Assembly (NCBI GenBank): GCA_035293945.1
Contig: DATGLV010000031.1
Span: 1 to 64,000, forward strand
Direction of reading: 5' to 3'
DNA length: 64,000 bases
Source: VAZQ01 sp035293945
GTDB lineage: Bacteria; Pseudomonadota; Alphaproteobacteria; Rhizobiales; Xanthobacteraceae
Shown here: piece after piece, positions 56,524 to 64,000 of the stretch
Position numbering within the stretch: the stretch's first letter is position 1
Layout: every line of letters starts with the position of its first letter
Made by a program: the position numbers and the translations under genes
The notes under the pieces: generated by a model
Database searches by the model: none
What the model was told of the DNA's origin: nothing
What the model saw: the letters and a program-made list of their open reading frames with translations, nothing else

Positions 56524-57399
56524 ATGAAAGTCGTCCAATTCGAAGACGTGCCGGCGGTGCGCGGCCTCGAGCATCGCGGCGGCACCTTCCATTCGCGCAC
56601 CACCGTGGCCGGCGTGCCCGGCACCGTGGGCAATTTCAAGTTCTCCATCAGTGAGCTCGGCACCGACTATTCGGGTCCGCGGCACCGGCACAATTTCGAT
56701 CAATATCGCTTCATGCTGGCGGGCGAGTCCGATTATGGGCAGGACGGGCCGCTCAGAGAAGGCATGCTCGGCTATTACCCGGAGGGCGTGCCCTATGGGC
56801 CGCAGGTGAACAAGACTCCGATCGTCTGTGCGGTGCTGCAGTTCGGCGGCGCCAGCGGCTCCGGTTATCTGCAGCCGCGCGAGGTCAAGGCCGGCATGGA
56901 GGAGCTGAAAGCTTTCGGCGAGTTTAGGGACGGCGTGTTCCATCGCCGCGAGGGCGTGCCCGGCAAGCGGAATATGGATGCCTATCAGGCGATCTGGGAG
57001 CACGTGCACGGCCGCGAGATGGTCTATCCCAAGGGCCGCTACGACGCACCCATCACGATGGACGCGGCGAACTATCATTGGGCGCCGATCAAGGGCGTGC
57101 GCGGCGCAGCCGAGAAGCTGTTTGGCATCTTCACCGAGCGGCGGACGCAGGCGCGGCTCATCAAGCTCGAGGCGGGCGCTGCCTTGCCGGTGAACGGCCG
57201 CGGCGTGTACCTCACGCTTTCCGGCACCGGCAGTGCGGGCGGGCAGCCGCTCAAAAAATATACGACCGTGTTTCTCGATACGGGAGAGAGCGGGACACTG
57301 CGTGCGAGCGAGATCATCGAGCTCCTGCACTACGGTCTGCCCGATCTGTCCGATCTCGAGGTTGGGCTTGCGGGCGCGGCGGTCGAGGCTGCCGAATAA
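56524..57399 (+). CDS. bicupin protein, hypothetical
   Basis: This 291-residue protein has two cupin-like barrels. The N-terminal one has the metal-site motif PRHRHNFDQYRFML (His54, His56, Gln60). The C-terminal one (about 190-270) has lost its histidines: it reads LIKLEAGAALPVNGRGVYLTLSG. It is cytoplasmic. It starts with a four-gene plus-strand series (bicupin, binding protein, ThDP enzyme, DUF971), 14 bp before the binding-protein gene. Bicupins of this type include dioxygenases and sugar isomerases; no activity can be assigned. Confidence 0.77.
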   Translation: MKVVQFEDVPAVRGLEHRGGTFHSRTTVAGVPGTVGNFKFSISELGTDYSGPRHRHNFDQYRFMLAGESDYGQDGPLREGMLGYYPEGVPYGPQVNKTPIVCAVLQFGGASGSGYLQPREVKAGMEELKAFGEFRDGVFHRREGVPGKRNMDAYQAIWEHVHGREMVYPKGRYDAPITMDAANYHWAPIKGVRGAAEKLFGIFTERRTQARLIKLEAGAALPVNGRGVYLTLSGTGSAGGQPLKKYTTVFLDTGESGTLRASEIIELLHYGLPDLSDLEVGLAGAAVEAAE

Positions 57400-57413
57400 G
57401 ATGCGGTGAGCCC

Positions 57414-58433
57414 ATGCGCCGGGGGTTCTCGCGTCGAGGCGTCGTGGCAGGCATTGGCGTCCTTGCTATCAGTGCCGCAGGGCGCGGCGTGCACGCCGCC
57501 GACTACTATCGCGGCAAGACCCTGACACTGATCGTCGGCTTTGCGCCCGGCGGCGGCGTCGACACGCAGGCCCGCACCATTGCGCGTCATCTGGTGCGCT
57601 TCATCCCGGGCCAGCCCGGCATGGTGGTGCAGAACATGGAGGGTGCTGCGGGGGCGCTCTCGGCCAACTACCTCAATCAGCGCGTCGCGCCCGATGGACT
57701 GACCATCTCGACACCGGGGCGTTCGTGGTTCGTGGAAGGGATCGTGCGCGGGCCGGGAATCGGATTTGATCCGACCAAGTTCACCTATATCGGCAGCGCC
57801 GGCGGGTCGAACTCTGTCGCCTATGTGCGGGCTTCGACCGGCATCAAATCGCTGGATGATCTTAAAGCCGCGCGGACGACCATCACGTTCGGCTCGCTCG
57901 CCGCGACCACGCCGACCGCGATGGTGCCGCTCCTGCTCGCCGAAGTCGGCATGCCGGTCAAGGTGGTGCTGGGCTACGTGTCGACGGCGCGCGTTCTGGT
58001 GGCGCTGGAGCAGGGCGAGATCGACGCGGTGTTCACGGTCTCGGATTCTTTTGCCCGCCGGCAGGACCTGATCACCAAGGGCCTGATCGTGCCGATCCTG
58101 CAGTCGAAGCCGGAGCTGCCGGGCCTGCCGCTGTTGCGCGACGTGCTGCCGGCGCGCCAAGGCGACCTTCTCACCTTGGTGATGGGCACCGATAATTTCG
58201 GCCTGCCGCTGGTTGGCCCGCCTGGCATGGCGGCCGAACCGACCGCGATCCTGCGGAGCGCGTTCCTCGCTATGGTGGCTGACAAGGACTACCAGGCGGA
58301 TGCCGTCAAGGCCGATCTGCCGGTCGGAGCCGCGCTCGACGGAGCAACGCTTGCCCGCATGATCGACGAGCTTTCCGGCTCCGCCACGCCGGAGACGATC
58401 GCGGCCTATCGGCGGCTCGCATCAGCGAAGTGA
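57414..58433 (+). CDS. TctC-like solute-binding protein (YYRGKTLTLIVG subclass)
   Basis: This 339-residue periplasmic protein has a leader with a twin-arginine-like start (FSRRGVVAGIGVLAIS, cleavage near VHAAD). Key blocks are YYRGKTLTLIVGFAPGGGVD and FIPGQPGMVVQNMEGAAG, closest to the 62762-63823 protein. It starts 14 bp after the bicupin gene, with GGTGAG just upstream, and may feed the cytosolic ThDP enzyme encoded next. The ligand is unknown. Confidence 0.87.
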   Translation: MRRGFSRRGVVAGIGVLAISAAGRGVHAADYYRGKTLTLIVGFAPGGGVDTQARTIARHLVRFIPGQPGMVVQNMEGAAGALSANYLNQRVAPDGLTISTPGRSWFVEGIVRGPGIGFDPTKFTYIGSAGGSNSVAYVRASTGIKSLDDLKAARTTITFGSLAATTPTAMVPLLLAEVGMPVKVVLGYVSTARVLVALEQGEIDAVFTVSDSFARRQDLITKGLIVPILQSKPELPGLPLLRDVLPARQGDLLTLVMGTDNFGLPLVGPPGMAAEPTAILRSAFLAMVADKDYQADAVKADLPVGAALDGATLARMIDELSGSATPETIAAYRRLASAK

Positions 58434-58440
58434 TGCTCGT

Positions 58441-58513
58441 GCAGCCCGGATGGAGCGGACGCGTAATCCGGGATAGACGCACCTGCATTGCGCTGACGCC
58501 CCATGCGGGCTAC
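58441..58513. repeat. palindromic repeat (GTAGCCCGGATGGAGC family), copy 2
   Basis: GCAGCCCGGATGGAGCGGACGCGTAAT and the inverse ending CCCATGCGGGCTAC; it matches 56396-56474. It sits between the binding-protein gene and the ThDP gene. Confidence 0.78.
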
Positions 58514-58550
58514 AGCCTGCGGGACATGTTCGTGCGAAGGGGTTCACGCA

Positions 58551-60323
58551 ATGCTGTTGGACAAGCCGGAAGGAAAGATCGACGACAAGGTCGCCTGGGG
58601 CAGCGACATCGCGGCGCAGATGCTGCGCCGCTGCGGTATTCGCTATGTCAGCCTCAACCCGGGTGCGAGCTATCGCGGGCTGCACGACAGCTTGGTCAAT
58701 CACCTGGGCAACGAAAATCCCGGCATACTCCTGTGCCTGCACGAGGACCATTCGGTCGCGATCGCGCACGGCTACGCCAAGGCTGCCGGCGAGCCTATGG
58801 GCTGCGTGCTGCACAGCAATGTGGGGCTCTTGCACGGCATGATGGGCCTGTTCAACGCCTGGTGCGACCGCGTGCCCATGATGGTGCTCGGCGCAACCGG
58901 GCCCGTCGATTCCGAGAAGCGCAGGCCGTGGATCGACTGGATCCATACCTCGCGTGATCAAGGCGCCTTTATCCGCTCTATCATCAAGTGGGACGATCAG
59001 CCGACTTCGCCGCAAGCGTTGGTGGAATCGATGACGCGCGCCAATCTGGCGACGCGTTCGGCCCCGACCGCGCCCGTTTATATCTGCCTCGATGCCGGCT
59101 TTCAGGAGCAGCGGCTCGACAAGGAGCCCGAATGGCCGGACCTTTCCCGCTTCAAGCCGCCGTCGCCGCCGCGGCCCCCGAAGGATGCGGTCGCAGAGGC
59201 GGTGAAGCTTTTGACCGGCGCCCAGCGTCCGCTGATCATGTTCGGGCGCGGCTCGCGCAAGCCGCAATTCTGGCAGCCGCGCATCGCGCTTGCCGAGCGG
59301 CTCGGCGCCTGCGTGCTCACCGACCTCAAGCAGGGCGCGGTGTTTCCAAGCGCGCATCCGGCGCACTACCTGCCGCCCTTCAACGTGCTCGGCAAGCCGG
59401 CGCGCGAAATCCTGTGCGAGGCTGATGTCATTCTTGCCCTCGACTGGGCGGATCTGGGCGGCGCGCTGCGCCAGGCCCGCAACGTCGGCAAGGTCACCGC
59501 CAAGATCATCAGCGCAAGCCTGGACCAGAATCTCCATACCGGCGCCAATATGGAGTATCAGGCGCTGCCGACCGTCGACGTCGCCATGGCGACGACCGGA
59601 GATGCGGTGGTGGCCGATCTCCTGGAAGCGCTCGGTGGAGGCGGCACCAAGGCACCCTGGAAGACGCGCGAGGCCGGGAAGGCGAAGAATGCCGACCCCA
59701 ATATCATCACCATGGAGCAGATCGCCTCGACGCTGCGCGCCGAGTTCAACGACCCCGACAAGGTCTCCTTCTGCACGCTCGGGCGCGGTTGGCCGTTCGA
59801 CATCTGGCCGATCGAGAGCGGCATGACCTATCTGGGCAAGGACGGCGGCGGCGGGCTCGGCTCGGGTCCGGGTCTGTCGGTCGGCGCTGCTGTCGCGCTC
59901 CACGATCAGGGGCGTTACGCCGTCTCGATGCTGGGCGACGGCGATTTCTGCATGGGTGCGACCGCGATCTGGACAGCGGCGCGGCACCGCATTCCGCTGC
60001 TGATACTGGTCAACAACAATCGCTCCTACTTCAACGATGAGCTGCACCAGGACACTGTCGCGCGAACGCGCGGGCGCGAGGCCAAGAACCGTTGGATCGG
60101 CTTGCGCCTGGAGAATCCAAGCCCCGATATCGCCAAGCTCGCGGAGGCGCAGGGCGCCGTCGGCATCGGCCCGGTGTTGAAGCCGTCCGACGTGAAACCG
60201 GCGCTGGAGAAGGGCGTTGCCATCCTCAAGAAGGGCGGCGTCTGCGTCATCGATTTCCATGTCGATCCGCCGCCCGAACGCGCCGTCATCTCGGCGTTGG
60301 GCCACCGCGAGACCGGGTATTGA
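58551..60323 (+). CDS. cytosolic thiamine-diphosphate-dependent enzyme
   Basis: This 590-residue protein has no leader and the three-domain acetolactate synthase-like fold. The activating Glu65 is in CLHEDHS, and the ThDP/Mg motif is canonical: G462-D-G-D with N488-N490. It is a paralogue of the Tat-exported enzyme at 45986-47953: both share ASYRxLHxSL near the start, HGYxKxAGxP, CDRVPxM and AIWTAARHxIPLL-like text. Family members are decarboxylases, lyases or carboligases. The flanking bicupin and binding-protein genes suggest acid catabolism. The ATG at 58551 has AAGGGG nine bases upstream. Confidence 0.88.
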   Translation: MLLDKPEGKIDDKVAWGSDIAAQMLRRCGIRYVSLNPGASYRGLHDSLVNHLGNENPGILLCLHEDHSVAIAHGYAKAAGEPMGCVLHSNVGLLHGMMGLFNAWCDRVPMMVLGATGPVDSEKRRPWIDWIHTSRDQGAFIRSIIKWDDQPTSPQALVESMTRANLATRSAPTAPVYICLDAGFQEQRLDKEPEWPDLSRFKPPSPPRPPKDAVAEAVKLLTGAQRPLIMFGRGSRKPQFWQPRIALAERLGACVLTDLKQGAVFPSAHPAHYLPPFNVLGKPAREILCEADVILALDWADLGGALRQARNVGKVTAKIISASLDQNLHTGANMEYQALPTVDVAMATTGDAVVADLLEALGGGGTKAPWKTREAGKAKNADPNIITMEQIASTLRAEFNDPDKVSFCTLGRGWPFDIWPIESGMTYLGKDGGGGLGSGPGLSVGAAVALHDQGRYAVSMLGDGDFCMGATAIWTAARHRIPLLILVNNNRSYFNDELHQDTVARTRGREAKNRWIGLRLENPSPDIAKLAEAQGAVGIGPVLKPSDVKPALEKGVAILKKGGVCVIDFHVDPPPERAVISALGHRETGY

Positions 60324-60336
60324 GATTGAATTGAGG

Positions 60337-60425
60337 CTGTCGCCCCGCGAAAGCGGGGGCCCATACATGGCGGTTTATCGATACGCTGCAGACTATGCAT
60401 CACAGCTTTCGCGGGGATGACCGTA
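60337..60425. repeat. palindromic intergenic repeat (CCCGCTTTCGCGGG family), copy 6
   Basis: Left arm GTCGCCCCGCGAAAGCGGGGGCCCATA and right arm CAGCTTTCGCGGGGATGACCG. The right arm lies just before the ribosome-binding site of the DUF971 gene. Confidence 0.78.
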
Positions 60426-60445
60426 GTGAGGCGGAGACATCTTCT

Positions 60446-60808
60446 ATGGACCAAGAGTCTTCCCCCTGGCCGACTGAATTGCGGCTGCACAAGGACCGCA
60501 AGACGCTCACCATCAGCTTCGATAACGGCGAGCGGTTCGATCTATCGGCCGAGTATCTGCGGGTGAAGAGCCCGAGCGCCGAGGTGCAGGGGCATGCGCC
60601 GCAGGAGCGCAAGACCGTTGCCGGCAAACGCGACGTGGCCATCCTCGAGCTCAAGCCGGTCGGCAATTATGCGGTGCGCCCGGTGTTCGACGACACACAT
60701 TCGACCGGCATCTACAGCTGGGACTATTTGTTGAACCTCGGCCGGGATCGCGAATCCAATTGGCGGGACTATCTCGACGAGCTCGCCGCCAAGGGGCTGA
60801 AGCGCTAG
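60446..60808 (+). CDS. DUF971 (gamma-butyrobetaine hydroxylase-like N-terminal domain) protein
   Basis: This 120-residue protein consists of a single DUF971 domain (ELRLHKDRKTLTISFDNGE, LSAEYLRVKSPSAEVQGH, VGNYAVRPVFDDTHSTGIYS). The domain is found alone in many bacteria and fused to Mrp/ApbC or to carnitine-pathway hydroxylases; a role in iron-sulfur handling has been proposed. The ATG at 60446 has GGAG nine bases upstream. It is probably unrelated to the ThDP gene despite shared direction. Confidence 0.87.
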   Translation: MDQESSPWPTELRLHKDRKTLTISFDNGERFDLSAEYLRVKSPSAEVQGHAPQERKTVAGKRDVAILELKPVGNYAVRPVFDDTHSTGIYSWDYLLNLGRDRESNWRDYLDELAAKGLKR

Positions 60809-61268
60809 CACTCCATTTCTGACGGGTGATTCACCAGATCGTTTCTCGTACGCGGCGCAGCGCAGCTGTGCCGCTGATCCGGAATCGCTTCAGGCTCCGG
60901 CCTTTGCCTGCAACGGTCCGGGTCAGCGCGTTTACGCGCGTCTTCGACGCGCTATGCCGGGGACAAGTGAAACAAGCGTCAGAGTCACAATGTGTCGCCA
61001 AGGGAGGGAGGCCTGATGCCCGGCGAGTAATTCGTGCGTAAAGGGCGGGTAAAGCGCGGGTGTTGCATTCGCGCTGCAGGTCTCCTGTAACCCGTTCCCC
61101 AGCCGGTGGATTCCGATTGCTTGGCGATGAAATTGCCCGCACATTCGCCTAGGGGGAGCACGGGCGCGGGGGGCGCCTGTACGTGGCGCCGGATGGCCCA
61201 TTGGGGAGTTCCATCTGCGCGGGACTTGAGGCCAAGTTGCGCCGGGCGCGAGGGGGAGAGCTCGTTAG
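60809..61268. other. 460-bp intergenic region before the efflux gene
   Basis: I see no convincing gene. It contains an inverted copy of the triple-segment hairpin motif at 60925-60953 and should carry the promoter of the outer-membrane factor gene; no clear -35/-10 pair could be fixed. Confidence 0.5.
60925..60953 (-). repeat. triple-segment hairpin motif, copy 3
   Basis: On the minus strand it reads AGCGCGTCGAAGACGCGCG then TAAACGCGCT: almost the same as 54057-54086 and a G-to-C compensated variant of 12367-12396. GACGCGC can pair with either the left GCGCGTC or, shifted, the right ACGCGC. Confidence 0.75.
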
Positions 61269-62756
61269 ATGCGTCGGGATTACCGAAGCTCTGCGCCACC
61301 GCGCGTCGCGCGTGCCGGGCTGCGCGTGGCGGCTCGGATTCTCGGCGTTTTTGGCGTTATCCACATCCTGGCCGGCTGCACCCTGGAATCGGAGAAGCCG
61401 GAGCTCGCCCTCGATACACCCGCCAAATACCGCGCCGGCAACGGCGAAGCCGCTACCCCTAGGCTCGACTGGTGGCGCGGATTCGGCTCGCGCGAGCTCA
61501 CCGCGCTGATCGACGAAGCCCAGGCGCACAATTTCGATATCGCGGTCGCGGTCGCGCAGATCGAGCAGGCCGATGCGCAGGTGCGTATTGCGCAGGCGCC
61601 CCTGTTCCCAACCATCGACGGCAACGCCAGCGCCAACGTGGCCTTCGGGAAAACTGGCGGCAACAGCGTTCTCAACGCCAAATCCGGAACATCCACGATC
61701 TATGCGAGCTCGCTCAGCGCAAGCTATGTGCTCGATTTCTGGGGCAAGAACCAATCCACGCTCGTTGCCGCCGAGGAAGACGCGGTCGCCAGCCGCTACA
61801 ATCGGGAGGTCGTGGCGCTGACCACGATCAGCACGGTCGCCACGACTTACTTCACCATCCTGGGCGCCGAGGACAGCCTGCGCATCCTCCACCAGAACGT
61901 CGAAGATTCGAGCCGCATCCTTGATCTGATCATGCAGCAGTTCAGCGCCGGCACCGCGTCGCAGATCAACGTGGCGCAGCAACAAAGCCTGGTCGCTTCG
62001 CTGAAAGCGCAGATCCCGCCAGTCGAGCAAACGCGGCAGCAGAATCTCGCTGCGCTGGCGGTTCTCGTCGGCCGTGCGCCCGAGCATTTCACGGCCCGCG
62101 GCGGCAGCATGATGAATCTCACGATTCCGCGCGTGACCCCGGGCCTGCCCTCGCAGCTGCTCGACCAGCGCCCGGATTTGCGCCAGGCCGAGGCGCTGCT
62201 CGCCGCCGCCAACTACAACGTCAATGCCGCGCGCGCCGCCTTCTTCCCTAACATCGCGCTGACCGCCCAGACCGGCTTCCAGAGCGCCGCTTTGAGCACG
62301 CTGTTCGGACCTGGTGCCTGGTTCTACACTGCCACCGCCGCCCTTACTCAGCCCATCTTCGATGGCGGTCTGCTCGCCGGGCAGCTTGATGTTGAGCGGA
62401 GTCTCCGGCAGGAGGCACTGCAGACCTACCGCAAGGACGTGCTGGCGGCCTTCTCGGACGTCGAGAAGGCGCTGATCGCCATGCAACAGACCGCGCTGCA
62501 GGAGAAATATCTGCGCGAGGACGTGCTCGCTTCGCAGATGGCTTTCTATCTATCGGAGCAGCAGCTGCGCGAAGGCACCGTCAACCTGGTCACGCTCCTG
62601 CAGGTCGAGCAGACCTTGTTTCAGGCCGAGAGCCAGCTGGTGCAGGCGCAGCTCGCCCATTTGCTGGCGACGGTGAGCCTGTTCCAGGCGCTCGGCGGTG
62701 GCTGGTCGCCGACCGCGAAAGTCGCCGACGCGGCGCCGGCGGCGGCAAAGCACTGA
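61269..62756 (+). CDS. outer-membrane factor of an RND-type efflux system (NodT family lipoprotein)
   Basis: This 495-residue protein has a lipoprotein signal with lipobox Cys37 (HILAGC) and two TolC-like halves rich in coiled coil (DIAVAVAQIEQADAQVRIAQ, LLDQRPDLRQAEALLAAANY). NodT-family proteins form the outer-membrane channel for RND or MFS pumps. No inner-membrane pump or adaptor gene is in view, so its partner lies elsewhere or beyond the edge. The start has GGGGGAGA nine bases upstream. It is convergent with the last gene, with only five bases between the stops. Confidence 0.92.
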   Translation: MRRDYRSSAPPRVARAGLRVAARILGVFGVIHILAGCTLESEKPELALDTPAKYRAGNGEAATPRLDWWRGFGSRELTALIDEAQAHNFDIAVAVAQIEQADAQVRIAQAPLFPTIDGNASANVAFGKTGGNSVLNAKSGTSTIYASSLSASYVLDFWGKNQSTLVAAEEDAVASRYNREVVALTTISTVATTYFTILGAEDSLRILHQNVEDSSRILDLIMQQFSAGTASQINVAQQQSLVASLKAQIPPVEQTRQQNLAALAVLVGRAPEHFTARGGSMMNLTIPRVTPGLPSQLLDQRPDLRQAEALLAAANYNVNAARAAFFPNIALTAQTGFQSAALSTLFGPGAWFYTATAALTQPIFDGGLLAGQLDVERSLRQEALQTYRKDVLAAFSDVEKALIAMQQTALQEKYLREDVLASQMAFYLSEQQLREGTVNLVTLLQVEQTLFQAESQLVQAQLAHLLATVSLFQALGGGWSPTAKVADAAPAAAKH

Positions 62757-62761
62757 GCAGT

Positions 62762-63823
62762 CTATTTTTGCCAGCCCAGCAATTGCGCGGTCCGATCGAG
62801 CACCGGCTTGGGGACGGAGGCAGCCTTGGCTATGAGGGCTTCGATCTCGGCACCGGTCTGCGGGCGGATCAGCATCGCGTGCTGTTGCGCTTCTTCGCGA
62901 AATGCCTTGTCCTGCATGGTCGCATCATAAGCTGCGCGCAAGAGCTGCATGCGCGCGGGCGGCACTTCGGGTGCCAGCCAGTCGGTATAGCCGAGCGCGG
63001 TCGGCAGCGTGACCACGGTCGCGATCTGCTTTTCCTCCGGCGTCTTCACCAGATCAATCAGCAGCGGCACGCTGGGGATTTCCGGTTCGGTCTTGAAGCC
63101 GATCTGCACCAGGATGTTGACCTGCTTCTGCTCGATCCAATCCTGGCTGCTGCTCATGAGGCTTGCCCAGGTATTGCCGCCGCGGCCCATCACCTCGCCG
63201 CGCTCCATCGCCAGATGAATTTCCTTGGTGCCCGCATAGCCGTTGATCACCTTGAAGCGCGTGCCCAATAGGCCGTTGAGCAGAGTCGGGTAAATGTAGG
63301 AATCAGACGTAGTGCCGACTCCGCCGAGCACGACCTCGTGCGCTTTGACGTCCTCGAGCGTGGCGATGCCGGATTTGGCCCAGGTGTAGAGCGTGCCGTT
63401 CGAGTAGGCCATGCTGCCGAGCCAGTTCATTGCCGCGGCGTTGAACTGGGCGCCGGCGCCGCCGAGCATCTGGTACATCGGCATGTTCTGGTTGACGGCC
63501 GCGATCACCGTGCCGTCCTTCGGCGCCACAGAATAGACGTAGTTGGCGGCGCGCACGCTGCCGGCGCCTTCCATGTTCTGCACCACTACGTTTGGCTGTC
63601 CCGGAATATGGTTGCCGAGGTGGTGCGCGAGCAGTCGCGCGTAGATGTCGTAACCGCCACCGGCCCCGAAGCCGACGATCACCGTGATGGTCTTGCCCCG
63701 ATAGAAATCGTGCCCGTCATCGGCCGCCGGCGCGGGCGAGATCGCGGAAAGCATGACGGCGAGCGCCGCGACCACCTTGGGGGCCGCAACGTGCGTGGCC
63801 GGCGAGCTTGACACCGCACGCAT
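62762..63823 (-). CDS. TctC-like solute-binding protein (FYRGKTITVIVG subclass, orphan)
   Basis: This 353-residue periplasmic protein has a Sec leader (cleavage near PAPAADD) and the blocks FYRGKTITVIVGFGAGGGYD and IPGQPNVVVQNMEGAGS, close to the 57414-58433 protein. It has no transporter partner in view. The ATG at 63823 has only a close GAGG; GTG 63889 would add 22 residues and cannot be excluded. Confidence 0.87.
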   Translation of the reverse strand: MRAVSSSPATHVAAPKVVAALAVMLSAISPAPAADDGHDFYRGKTITVIVGFGAGGGYDIYARLLAHHLGNHIPGQPNVVVQNMEGAGSVRAANYVYSVAPKDGTVIAAVNQNMPMYQMLGGAGAQFNAAAMNWLGSMAYSNGTLYTWAKSGIATLEDVKAHEVVLGGVGTTSDSYIYPTLLNGLLGTRFKVINGYAGTKEIHLAMERGEVMGRGGNTWASLMSSSQDWIEQKQVNILVQIGFKTEPEIPSVPLLIDLVKTPEEKQIATVVTLPTALGYTDWLAPEVPPARMQLLRAAYDATMQDKAFREEAQQHAMLIRPQTGAEIEALIAKAASVPKPVLDRTAQLLGWQK

Positions 63824-63916
63824 CGCCTCGTTTCCGAGGCTCGTGAAACCCGGCAGTGCCCCTTGGCACGAACTTCGGAATCGGGACACTGGCCACCCGC
63901 ACGGGATCAGGATTAA

Positions 63917-63937
63917 TTTGGAACTTATTTTGGAACT
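63917..63937 (-). promoter_or_regulatory. direct-repeat regulatory site candidate upstream of the last binding-protein gene
   Basis: TTTGGAACT occurs twice, at 63917-63925 and 63929-63937, a 12-bp spacing. The repeats are in an AT-rich patch about 95 bp before the gene start and could be tandem half-sites for a regulator or the promoter region itself. Confidence 0.4.
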
Positions 63938-64000
63938 ATGCAGCGCCCGACCTTGGCTCGCAACAGTGCAAGGGATGGGGGGCAGCGGACCTTTCGCACT

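Noticed and set aside
58422..60368. Open frame of 648 codons on the minus strand
   Set aside because: It is antisense to the cytosolic ThDP enzyme, whose motifs are complete on the plus strand.
61106..61462. Plus-strand open frame before the outer-membrane factor gene
   Set aside because: It overlaps the well-supported start of the efflux gene in another frame and has no recognisable features.

Overview
The window is about 64 kb of GC-rich DNA with dense genes on both strands and no rRNA, tRNA, CRISPR, insertion sequence or phage gene that I can recognise. Gene content points to an alphaproteobacterium of the Hyphomicrobiales (Bradyrhizobium / Xanthobacteraceae-like): hopanoid genes hpnA and hpnG, an HWE-family histidine kinase, SoxCD-type sulfite dehydrogenase, many orphan TctC/Bug solute-binding proteins, and small palindromic intergenic repeats. 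The genus assignment is inference.

Layout. 1-7.2 kb: a two-gene signalling operon (a HAMP-array hybrid kinase cut by the window edge, then a REC-PAS-HWE kinase-REC protein). 7.3-9.2 kb: divergent hopanoid genes. 9.4-17.5 kb: mixed housekeeping and envelope genes (acetyltransferase, lipoprotein, NDP-forming acyl-CoA synthetase, sugar dehydrogenase, HtrA protease) plus a candidate small RNA at about 16.4-16.5 kb. 17.6-19.4 kb: SoxCD-like sulfite dehydrogenase. 19.6-26.7 kb: a molybdenum hydroxylase operon (CoxG-M-L-S order), then an MFS carrier and a UbiD-type decarboxylase. 26.8-36.6 kb: solute-binding proteins (NMT1, TAXI and TctC types), an alpha/beta hydrolase, a cupin, a secreted phosphoesterase and a TPR-sulfotransferase. 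36.8-40.6 kb: an FbpABC-type iron uptake operon with a clear promoter. 40.7-56.4 kb: an amide/acid catabolism region with a racemase-like protein, hydantoinase B and A, two more binding proteins, a Gfo/Idh oxidoreductase, an acyl-CoA dehydrogenase and a second NDP-forming acyl-CoA synthetase; inserted in it is a plus-strand pair encoding a Tat-exported thiamine-diphosphate (ThDP) enzyme and a periplasmic c-type cytochrome. 56.5-63.9 kb: bicupin, binding protein, a cytosolic ThDP paralogue, a DUF971 protein, an outer-membrane efflux factor and a final binding protein.

Together the genes suggest an oligotroph that captures organic acids with many periplasmic binding proteins and processes them by hydroxylation, decarboxylation, ThDP-dependent C-C cleavage, CoA activation and dehydrogenation. 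No tctA/tctB, TRAP or ABC membrane partner accompanies most of the binding proteins. The most unusual unit is the exported ThDP enzyme with its adjacent cytochrome c (45986-48392), which I propose as a candidate periplasmic oxidative ThDP system; this is inference from sequence only. At the DNA level the notable items are a HAMP array with a higher-order duplication, three copies of a small repeat that can fold two mutually exclusive hairpins and shows covariation, and a promoter-terminator-bounded sRNA candidate upstream of the HtrA gene.
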